From contig WBZZ01003856.1 in NCBI GenBank assembly GCA_019918135.1, forward strand, positions 102,501 through 145,000: a stretch of DNA of 42,500 nucleotides, written 5' to 3'. This DNA is from Paulinella micropora (lineage: Eukaryota > Cercozoa > Imbricatea > Euglyphida > Paulinellidae). Below, one piece after another: positions 28,988 to 37,088 of the stretch. The notes below the pieces were generated by a model. It was not told the origin of the DNA. It made no database searches and was given only the letters and a program-made list of their open reading frames with translations. Position 1 is the stretch's first letter. Each line of letters begins with the position of its first letter. A program made the translations under genes and the position numbers.

Positions 28988-30187
28988 TCATACCTTGTCA
29001 GTGGACAAGTCTTCCATCTCCACCGTGGACACCAACGCCGATACTTCTGAGTTAAACTCTAGCCTAGAGAGGCTATCAGCGACCACATTTCGCTTTCCCG
29101 GTAGATGGACCATTGTAAAATCGAAACAAGACAAGAATGCTTGCCACCGCGCCAGCCGTCCCGTCTGTTCATGATTCATCAACCATAACAGGTTATGATG
29201 ATCAGTTCTAACAGTAAATTGAGGTCCTCCCCACAAATACTCTCTGAGCCTCTTGAGGGCCCATACTACCGCCAACGCCTCTCTTTGCCTTGTGCAATAG
29301 TTTCTCTCCGCCGCACACAACTTCCTACTAATAAACATGATTGGGCGTAATTTCTTCTCCTCATCCTCTTGTTGTAATACAGCCCCAATCGCAAACTTAG
29401 ATGCGTCTGTATCGACTACGAATTGTTTCGTAAAGTCGGGCATCGTTAACACCAGTCCTCCGTCTTTCGGGTCTTTGTAAATGAGATCTTTGAGCGCATG
29501 AAATGCTTGCAAAGCCTCTTCGCCCCACTTCTCAAAGTCTCCAAAATCTATCATTTTCTCCACTTTAGCCCGTGTTGCACCCCAATCGGGTATAAACTGG
29601 CTATAGTATTGCGCCATCGCAAGGAATGAGTGCAATTCAGTGCGGTTCTTCGGTATCGGTCGATTCATAATCTCCTCCCTCTTCTCTTTGGATATCGAGA
29701 CTCGATTATGAGAGATCTCGTACCCTAAGTATGTCACACTCGTCTTGGCAAGTTGACACTTCTTTAGATTGCACTTCAGGCCAAAAGCTCCGATGCGCCT
29801 GAATATATCGGACAAATGATCGATATGCTCCTCCATTGTGTTAGAGTATACGATAATGTCATCGATATAGCAAAATGCATATTCTCCCGCCTTCTGTCCC
29901 CGCCTTCTCATAAAGCCACCGTCAGACAAATCATCGTACTGACTGCTCAACATCTTCTGCATCGCCTTCTGGAAAAGTCCTGGGGCTTGCTTGAGGCCCA
30001 TCGGAAGCACTTTCCATTGGTATATTTCCATACCCACCACAAACGCCGTCAGCCATCTGGACTTTTCCTCCAGTGGTATCTGCCAGAAGCCATTCTTAAG
30101 GTCAATGACCGAATAGAATTTTGCATTCCGCAGTACTCTCCTTCCTTCTTCTAATGTCGGGAGAGGATTTCTCTCTTCCTCCAGCAC
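28988..30187 (-). pseudogene. pol: Reverse transcriptase palm and RNase H
   Basis: It contains FYSVIDLKNGFWQIPL, LPMGLKQAPGLFQ, the catalytic YIDD box (29858-29869), and CNLKKCQLAKTSVTYLGYEI, all standard Ty3 RT motifs. RNase H follows, with DTDASKFAIGAVLQQ and TDHHNLLWL. The frame ends near 28988, where a frameshift leads into the integrase linker. Confidence 0.85.
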
Positions 30188-30191
30188 CTTG

Positions 30192-31220
30192 TTAACACGA
30201 GCAGTTAACTGTCAGGCGCCATTCTCCTCCTGGCTTCGGCACTATTCTCGGTTGTGAGACTATTGGAGATGTTGATCTCTCAATAAAGTCCTCATTGAGC
30301 AGCTGTCTTGCTAGCTCCTCCGCTATCTTCGCCTGATGTATACTCAAATTCGCCCTTCGTAGTGCCGGTGACGGCTCCGCACCCGGTATTTTGTAAATAA
30401 CCGCAGTGAAATCTTCAGGCTTGACACCACCTGCATGTGGAGGGTCAAAAATTTCCTTGTTCGCCTCTAATTTGGCTTTTAAAAGCTCCTTCTCCTTCTC
30501 CGTGCCTACTCCTTCTTCCAATATTTTCCGCGCCGCCTCTTGAAAATCTTCATCAGACATCTGCTTATGCTGCTTGAGGGGTTCTCTGTCCTCCTCCAAG
30601 CCTAAGTCCTCTTCCGAGACATCATCTAGGCCCGTCTTTTCATACGTGACCGTGTCCGGCTCATCATCTTTACCGAGCTCCACCAGCATGTCAATGAGTC
30701 TTGCGTATTGCAAAGGAGCTTTACGGGTGTAAAAACCATCAAAGCATGTGAATGCTTGCGGTATCAATTTCAACTTGTCGATGTCTCTGAGCTTCCGCTT
30801 GTATGCACTGCTCTGCTCACGAGTTCCCATACGACAAGCTACCACTAGCTGTTGCTTGCGAGAGGGTACCGGTATAGGATGATCAATAAGCCGGTCCCTT
30901 ATTTCCTGCGCCCATATCGCCTTCTCATTAAATGGCAGGATAATAGTATACGGCTTATTATTTTCGAATAAAGTCCGTAAGCATTTCTTCACTTCAGACA
31001 GTGAACGGGGCCACGTGGGCTCGTCACCCCAGAAATCAGTAATAAAACTTTTAATAGTTTCTGGTGGAGTATCCGGGATTCGCCCCGTTCTCTTTGGTAA
31101 AAACGCCTCCCTTTTTTCTTCTCCTACTTTCGCATGGAAACAGTATCCGTTAGTAATATGGACATCTGTTCCTACTCCTTCCGCGGAATCTCGCCAACGA
31201 CGGGCTTCTTTGTGCGACAC
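30192..31220 (-). pseudogene. pol: Pol linker and N-terminal RT segment
   Basis: The last 90 residues carry FIERSTSPIVSQPRIVPKPG and EWRLTVN, the fingers region of Ty3-type RT. A single-base shift near 30205 throws the frame before the expected YRxxNK segment, which resumes in the next ORF. The first 240 residues are a charged linker I cannot assign. It joins the protease frame through another one-base shift near 31215. Confidence 0.75.
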
Positions 31221-32127
31221 ATATAATCTCCTCCTTTCGCTTCTCGATTAAGTCATCAATAGACTTTTTGTCCCAATGGCATGTCGGAACTGTGACAGTG
31301 CACACTTGGGATTCCCAATTGTCGGTCCAGGACAGTTCATCCGGTCTTACGACATGGGGGTGAACGTACACCTCAAGTGCCTCATGTGCGATGGCCATCT
31401 TTTTGTGATCCGTCGCTAGACTCAGCTCATAAGCCTCATAAGAGTCAGTAGCGTTGAAGGGATCAATATCGTTCTCTTCTCCTCTTTTTACTCCATATAT
31501 CACTCGCCGTGCGGCGCAATCAATCACACCCCCCATCGTAGCCAATTGGTCATACGGTAGTAATATTGACCCGTGGTAACCGGGGACGACATAGAGGTCC
31601 ATACGGTATACTCGTGCGGATTTCAATTTAAAGGTCAGTGTGATGATTCCCGTGATATCCGTCCGGCTGCTCACTCCTTTGAGAGTGCCCGTTGACTTTT
31701 TCATATTTCCGTCCACCCAGTCCCGGTATCGACTTAAAAACTTCCTGCCGACAATATTAATATTCGCCATCGTATCATTACCAACTTTTAATATTGTCTT
31801 CAATGTTTCACAATAAAGTTCCGTATAACACAGAGCATCGGGCCTGTGTATATTGGCTGCGAGAACAAGAACTTTACGTTCCAAATTTTGGAGTCTTGTC
31901 TCTAAGTTTTTCAACTCCTCCTTCTTCTCCTCCTGCTTCACCTCATTAACATTTTTATTATTCTGCGGTACTGGTGCGTTTACTATTTGAGCGACATTGT
32001 CTTGTGGTACTTGAGTACACACATTGTCTTTTTGCTCGCCACCCGCCGCGACCGTAGACATTGAGTCTGTTCGTGGTTGTTTGCTTGGCCGAGGCGATAC
32101 GTCTGCCATTGGCCTCCTCGCCTCCAT
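31150..32127 (-). pseudogene. pol: Retropepsin-like protease region of Pol
   Basis: A coiled-coil-like segment (EELKNLETRLQNLERKVLVL) precedes a domain with LKVGNDTMANINIV, placed like the catalytic D-T/S-G-A of retropepsins but with Met in place of Gly. The C-terminal side has LATMGGVIDCAARRVIYG, matching the usual G-x-x-IDC segment. Coding in a different frame from about 32256 to 32130 (LGDRYVILPGHYSRLGQRFL) probably belongs to the gag-pol junction. Confidence 0.6.
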
Positions 32128-32256
32128 CGCAAGTCTCGCCTTCCTTGGGGCTGCAGTCTCTGTGTACCCACATCTTTGTTTTCACATAGAGGAAGCGTTG
32201 GCCCAGTCTTGAGTAGTGTCCGGGTAGGATGACGTATCGGTCTCCGAGGCAGTGTT

Positions 32257-34266
32257 TTAGGCCTGAGCTCGACCGAAATTCGGGTTGGAGCTTGCCCACG
32301 AGCCTCCTCCTCCTCTGGGTGGGGGGGCTGGAGCTCGAACAGCTCTCCCTCCATAAGGGGTATATCCCCGACCTCCTCTTCTTCCTCTCTGAGGGATTCC
32401 CTGCCACCTCGAGGCTCCTCTCCATGTTCCTCGTCCTCCTCCTCCTCCTCCTCCTCGTCCTCCTGCTCCTGCTCCTCCTTCTCGTCCTCTTTGAGAGGCC
32501 TTTAAGTTCTTTTGTCTCTCCCTTTCCTCCTTCTTCTCCTTCATCCTCTTCATGTAGGTAATGATTGCCTCTCGTAACTCCTCATCATCACACATATTGG
32601 CATACCAACCTTCGTTCACAGCGGCAATCTGAAGCATATTGAAAAGGCCCGGTTCCTTGCCTTCCGTCCTGCTCAGAAAATTTGCCCTTGCTGTTGGGTT
32701 CTGCCTATCATGATTGAAAGAGCAGTCTCTGTTCTCCATCTGTGCCTTACACTGCAAGCCCGCGAACCACCTCCAACATGCGGTCTTCAGGTCTGGCTCT
32801 CTCTGTCTCTTCCAACCGGCAACTCTGTTTGTGTACGTGGCTTGTGCGCCAACAGGTACACCGCCTGCCTGTGCCGTATGTGCCTCCGTGAGCGAGTCCA
32901 TGTTTGAGCATGCACTCATCACTTCTTGAAACAGTGCTGACGGAGCAACGCTTTGAACCGTATTTTCGAACACGTGTGTCTCGAGGAAGTTCTTGGACTT
33001 CACTGAGCTAAACGTCGAGCATTGTTGTATGAGCTGAGTAAGCTTACTCGGGTTAACTGTGTGTAACGCCGAAAAGAAATAGAGGATGATCGACTTGCGG
33101 CCATAGAATAGCCCATAGGAGGAAACTACCTCCGTAAGGGTCGCCGCCAAGCCAACAGCACTCCTCAAACTCATCGCCACTGTCTCAAAGATTTCAAATC
33201 CTATGAGAGTACCAGTGCAGAGATGCTGGTATCCATGAGATTGAAAATATGAAATGAGTGTGGCCACCGCCAGTTCACACTGAGCGTCTAGGCCTGTTGC
33301 ATTGTTTCTCTTAATCTCCTCCTTCTTTCTCAAAAACTTGTACTGTGTCAGATCAAATCCCTCCGAGACTAGAGATTGGTCAAAAACAGTAACAAGGGCC
33401 TCGTATTCCTGCGTTTCGTCGCAAGGAAAAGCCTTCATGCAGGCATTGATCTCTTTGAGCTTGCTCAAAAGCGAAGCATCAGAGTCTTTGTCTGAGCTCG
33501 TCTTGGCATATAGCATGAGACTTGCCACTCCTCCTTTCTTCCCCTTGAAGGCATTTATGATGTTCTGTCTGTCCTTCTTCTCCGTGTTTGTGACCACCAC
33601 CGTAGTTGAGCCCGAGGGTGCAGGGGCTGGTGGGGCAGGAGCTGGTGGGGTCAAATATGTCGGAGGGTGTGTCTTTGCACCACTCACTTTTGCTTTCATT
33701 CTTTCCAGTCTCATCGTCTTCTCGAACTCCTCATTCTCTTTCGCCTTCTTCTTCTCAGATATCACCAGCTTTTGAGCATGAGTGATAAAGGCCACCAATT
33801 CAGAAGCAGATCTGAGAAAATTATATTTCTCCACATATTGGTCAACACCTGCTTTGTTGGCGACCGGTGGTGCGTTACTAAGTGATTTAAGGACACAGTG
33901 ATCCTTGGTAGGAATCCATCTCTTCCATGCCTCCTTGTGCAGTAACGCACCCATCAACAGTCTGATCTTGGTCAGAACTCTGTCAGTCTTCTCTAACTCA
34001 TCAATCACAGGATGAGTTTCTCCTGCTGCCTTCATGCTTTTTTCCATCTCTGCCTTCCCCTCCTCCAAGGCCTTTATTTCCATTGTAAAAAAATGAAATA
34101 TGCCACTCGAGTTTTTCGAACCCAGATTGGTCTTCATTTTTGTTACATCGACTGCCTCCTGACCAGTCGCAAGGAATCTGGCCGTTGCTCTTGGGTTTGT
34201 GTACTGGAGGTAACCCTCACATCGTGGGCCGTATGTACGTTCCCAAATCAGGGTTTGAGTGTACAC
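32257..34266 (-). CDS. gag: Gag, main part, with CCCH finger and RGG tail
   Basis: This long frame of about 669 residues continues gag after the 2-nt expansion near 34300. The middle is helical. A finger with spacing C-x8-C-x8-C-x3-H (CWRWFAGLQC, then C, then CSFNH; about 32710-32785) takes the place of the usual CCHC zinc knuckle. The C-terminus is Arg/Gly-rich (RGG boxes) and could bind RNA. It ends in TAA (32257-32259). Pol lies in another frame, as expected for gag-pol frameshifting or later decay. Confidence 0.7.
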   Translation of the reverse strand: MYTQTLIWERTYGPRCEGYLQYTNPRATARFLATGQEAVDVTKMKTNLGSKNSSGIFHFFTMEIKALEEGKAEMEKSMKAAGETHPVIDELEKTDRVLTKIRLLMGALLHKEAWKRWIPTKDHCVLKSLSNAPPVANKAGVDQYVEKYNFLRSASELVAFITHAQKLVISEKKKAKENEEFEKTMRLERMKAKVSGAKTHPPTYLTPPAPAPPAPAPSGSTTVVVTNTEKKDRQNIINAFKGKKGGVASLMLYAKTSSDKDSDASLLSKLKEINACMKAFPCDETQEYEALVTVFDQSLVSEGFDLTQYKFLRKKEEIKRNNATGLDAQCELAVATLISYFQSHGYQHLCTGTLIGFEIFETVAMSLRSAVGLAATLTEVVSSYGLFYGRKSIILYFFSALHTVNPSKLTQLIQQCSTFSSVKSKNFLETHVFENTVQSVAPSALFQEVMSACSNMDSLTEAHTAQAGGVPVGAQATYTNRVAGWKRQREPDLKTACWRWFAGLQCKAQMENRDCSFNHDRQNPTARANFLSRTEGKEPGLFNMLQIAAVNEGWYANMCDDEELREAIITYMKRMKEKKEERERQKNLKASQRGREGGAGAGGRGGGGGGGRGTWRGASRWQGIPQRGRRGGRGYTPYGGRAVRAPAPPPRGGGGSWASSNPNFGRAQA

Positions 34267-34874
34267 CCCAAAGATAGCATCGAGTAATTCAAGGTGGGTG
34301 TGTGTGTGTCCCCAAACTTGATATGCGGTATCTTCTTTCTCTCTTCTGGATCAGAGACCAGTTTGCCGAGGAGCTGTGCTGTGTTTGATAATAGGATATA
34401 GACATCCTTTTTAGCACGACCTTTCTCTCTTCTTTGATCCTGAGGGATCCACACATAGGTGTCCTTCTCTACCCCCATCTTGTTATCAAACTCTTCTTTA
34501 GTGAGGTCATAGTGGTCTTGCACCCACTGTTGTTCCTCCACTGTGATCTCCTCTCCATCACTATGAATCAAGTCGATCATTTTTCGTCCTCCTCCTCCCG
34601 TGTAGGCAGGTGGTAAGGGATTACCATATGCTCCTCCTCCTCCCGTCTCTTCTTGTTCAAATCCTCCTTCATCTTCGTCTCCTCCATATCTTCCTTCATC
34701 ATCCCAGCCCTCTTCTACTCCTCCTCCTACTCCTTCATCTCCTCCTCCTCCTTCATTCAATCCTCCTCCTCCTCCTTCATTCAGTCCTCTTCCTCTTCCT
34801 CCTCCTCCTTCTTCTTCTTCTCTTCTTTGTTCTGCCTCCGAGAGTTCACTCACTTCGGCGGTCTCTGTCGACAT
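34248..34874 (-). pseudogene. gag: Gag N-terminal part, frame broken by AC expansion
   Basis: The ATG at 34874 starts the same protein as 2036. A TCTCCTCC-rich stretch on the plus strand encodes the Gly/Glu segment. An extra AC in a run at about 34297-34310 shifts the frame, ending this ORF at 34248, while the true gag frame resumes in 32257-34266. The truncated copy at 1016-2734 lacks the expansion. Confidence 0.75.
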
Positions 34875-35786
34875 GATGTCGTAGTAGTAATTAACAGGAG
34901 GACAGTGTCAGCTCCTATGTTTGGTTTTTGTTCGTTTGTGTTCTGTTCCTCCTTCAGTCGATTGACTAGTGAAGAGAGAAACTAATAGAGAGGGTAGAGT
35001 GAGATTCCCTGTCGTCTATGAAACACTGTATGTTTGTTTTTGTTTGAGAAAAGTAGTCTTTGACACTTTCTCCGATTTCTTGTTCTCCTTACTCAGATTA
35101 CTTTCTCCTCCTTCTTTTCTATATTGTATTTAGTATGAGGCACTTGGACCTACACACAGATAGTAATAGAGAAGCTAGAAAAGCTCTCCTTGAGAAGTCG
35201 ACAGTCGGTCGGATAGGTTCTCAGACCTACCTTTAGAAAACGATCAGAGATTTGCAAAAATACTCTGACGTATGTGTGAGATAATGCAGATAAATGCACA
35301 AACTAGAAGGGTAAAGTGTTGTGCTCCTATCCCTATGCTTGTTTGTGTTTTGTGTGTGTTCCTTCACTCTTCTGTCCACCTCCTTCTTCTTGGTCTCTGT
35401 GTGAGAACAGCAAGAACGACAGAGAGTTTGTATCTGATGTCTCCTTGTGAGCACACAGATATGGATTGGGCTAGAGGGTACGAGACACCTGCTTGAGACC
35501 AATCAAATTATTTGTTTTGTGAAAGAGTTATGAGGGAGCTGTGTTGGAGTATTTGTTTTCGTCTGACGTCCCCGTGTGAGACAGGTCAGTGAAAATTCAC
35601 TCTGTTGCCTGTGTGGCAAAGCAGAAAGAAATCACCCTAGTGATGTGGACTCCAAATGTAATGCCCCCAACGATAGCTCGAAAAAAAGTCGGTAATACAA
35701 CCAAACACAGTCCTCAAGAATGAGAATGATGTCTCGTTGTATTAGCTCAGTGAAGCCAAAAAGGAAAACGGCAACAGACCAGGAAT
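34875..35786 (-). other. Retrotransposon 5' leader
   Basis: About 920 bp between the primer-binding site and gag, near-identical to 1124-2035. Short ORFs appear on both strands in both copies but have no coding signature I trust. With an LTR of only 90 bp, the promoter may lie partly in this leader. Confidence 0.5.
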
Positions 35787-35804
35787 AAAATGGCAACAGG
35801 TCCA
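35787..35804 (-). promoter_or_regulatory. Candidate tRNA primer-binding site
   Basis: Directly after the 5' LTR the element reads TGGACCTGTTGCCATTTT. A leading TGG is expected from pairing with a tRNA CCA end. The other copy has TGGACCTGATGC at 1106-1117. I cannot identify the tRNA. Confidence 0.4.
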
Positions 35805-35894
35805 ATCCGGACAAATAATACTGAAAAACAAGCTGGTGCACCTGTCACCAGGAAAAGGTACTTTTTACCGACTATCCGGGGGGTGATGCCTACA
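35805..35894 (-). repeat. 5' LTR (90 bp)
   Basis: TGTAGGCATC to GTCCGGAT in element sense. It is almost identical to 1016-1105 and to the 85-bp 3' LTR. The end is CGGAT rather than the usual CA. Confidence 0.75.
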
Positions 35895-36064
35895 AGCCAA
35901 TCATTCATGATCGCCGTGAAACTTTCCGACAAAACTTGTCCGTAATGGCCGGGCCAGTCAACCAGTGGGGCCGGCTTGAATATCATGAAAATGTTGCAGT
36001 TGTTGTCTTTGAGTTTAGTTTTGACCACTTTGAATTTCTCTTTTTTAGAAAATCTTTCAGCCAT
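35895..36064 (-). pseudogene. 5' part of the small ORF split by the retrotransposon
   Basis: The Met at 36064 starts MAERFSKKEKFKVV. Fifty-six codons run to the insertion site within a Trp-Leu pair. The TGGCT target duplication (35895-35899) is at the break. The protein is unrecognised. An upstream Met at 36097 is possible. Confidence 0.5.
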
Positions 36065-36390
36065 ATTAAAATTCAATACTACAGTTAATATTTGCATTTC
36101 CGCACTGAACTATCAATATTGAAACAGCAACTTTATCAACCCGGCTGAGTTCACTGTGTGACATTTTTAGGGGGGGTTCAAGAGTCATCTACATATTACT
36201 TAGCCGGTCTAACTTGAACCCACCAGCCGGAGAGTCAGTGAGGCTGAGACTGAGTTACTAATGGTAGTAGTAAAAGAGTGTTATCAACTTCAACTTGGAC
36301 GGCCGGCGTTGACCATGATACGGCACAGTGAGATGCGCCTACAACTTGATGATGGGCCGGCTCGGATAGTGTCCGGGCCACGGTTCAAGT
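36065..36390. other. Intergenic region without a gene
   Basis: It contains a short inverted repeat (GGTTCAAG...CTTGAACC, about 36175-36220) and several GGCCGG-type palindromes. I looked for a tRNA because of GGTTCAAGTC near 36382 and could not fold one. Confidence 0.4.
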
Positions 36391-37088
36391 CACCCCGACC
36401 GCGTCGTGAGGCGGCCCAGTCCCGGGCCCTACTAGTGATTGTTTTACTTACTTAAGTTATAATCTTAGTTGAACTACTACATTATTATTTAATAATGTCA
36501 CCTTTTTTTTCCTGGTTGCTTGGTTCAACTTCTTGGTTGCTTGGTTGCTTAGTTGATTAGTGTCTTAGTGCCGCCTTGGAGTTTTGCTTGCTCGGATTAG
36601 GCAACAGAGATTTACATGAACAGGTCTGTTTTGATTGACAGCGACATCGAATGAGGTGGCTCTGCAGTGGACAATCTTGAAACTTGAAGCCCCTTCTTTC
36701 CTGCCGTTAACACTGTCCAACTTTTATCAGTTTTTATTTTTGGACTGAAGTTTTGTGTTTGTTGTTGTTGTTGTTGTTGTCAACGACGTGCAAGTTGCAG
36801 TTCACAGTCTCCTCCGCATGGACTCGGATCAGCATCTGCAGGCGACTGCGGAAATATTGGAACGCCTTGCGAACCCCAGCAGCGTTGTCCTCCACTGTGT
36901 GCACTGTCACGTGGGGCTTCCCCGGGTCTAGCTCAACCAAGGCACACTCTGCAGACTGGCCCACTGCCAAGAGCACGGCATGGAAGTTGGGCACACCAGG
37001 ACAAGCTAGCGCGCTCTTTGCTTCTGCAAGAGTGCTTTGGCTTTCCGTGTCCTCTCCATCGGTGAGGACAAGCAAGACTGGCCGTCGC
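36391..37088. repeat. 698-bp direct repeat, copy 1
   Basis: Near-identical to 40096-40790 in the same orientation. It contains the 3' end and 3' flank of the vWA gene. Differences include the length of a GTT microsatellite and a 1-bp deletion in the coding part. Confidence 0.9.
36734..37088 (-). pseudogene. vWA gene 3' fragment
   Basis: From 37088 the frame matches the C-terminal third of the vWA protein (RRPVLLVLTDGEDTESQS onward). A 1-bp deletion near 36813 changes the last residues to an Asn run from the GTT microsatellite. N-terminal sequence from 37092 on belongs to the neighbouring gene, so the 138-residue ORF is chimeric. Confidence 0.75.

Larger units (their letters stand above)
25623..35894 (-). 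mobile_element. Complete Ty3/gypsy LTR retrotransposon, about 10.27 kb, coding frames broken
   Basis: In element order it has a 90-bp 5' LTR (35894-35805), a candidate primer-binding site, a 930-bp leader, gag (34874-32257), then protease, RT, RNase H and integrase (32256-26533), a 3' non-coding region, a polypurine tract and an 85-bp 3' LTR (25707-25623). A 5-bp target duplication flanks it. The domain order protease-RT-RNase H-integrase defines Ty3/gypsy. Frames are interrupted near 34275, 31215, 30205, 28990, 28450 and 28290, and by a TAA at 27502, so this copy should not be autonomous. The two LTRs differ by two substitutions and a 5-bp gap. Confidence 0.85.

Noticed and set aside
26000..36000. 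A conventional long LTR for the retrotransposon
   Set aside because: The 5' leader (34875-35804) and the 3' non-coding region (25721-26532) share no sequence beyond the 85-90 bp unit.
36340..36410. A tRNA gene, suggested by GGTTCAAGTC
   Set aside because: I could not pair a T-stem, acceptor stem or anticodon arm around it. No tRNA or rRNA was found anywhere in the window.
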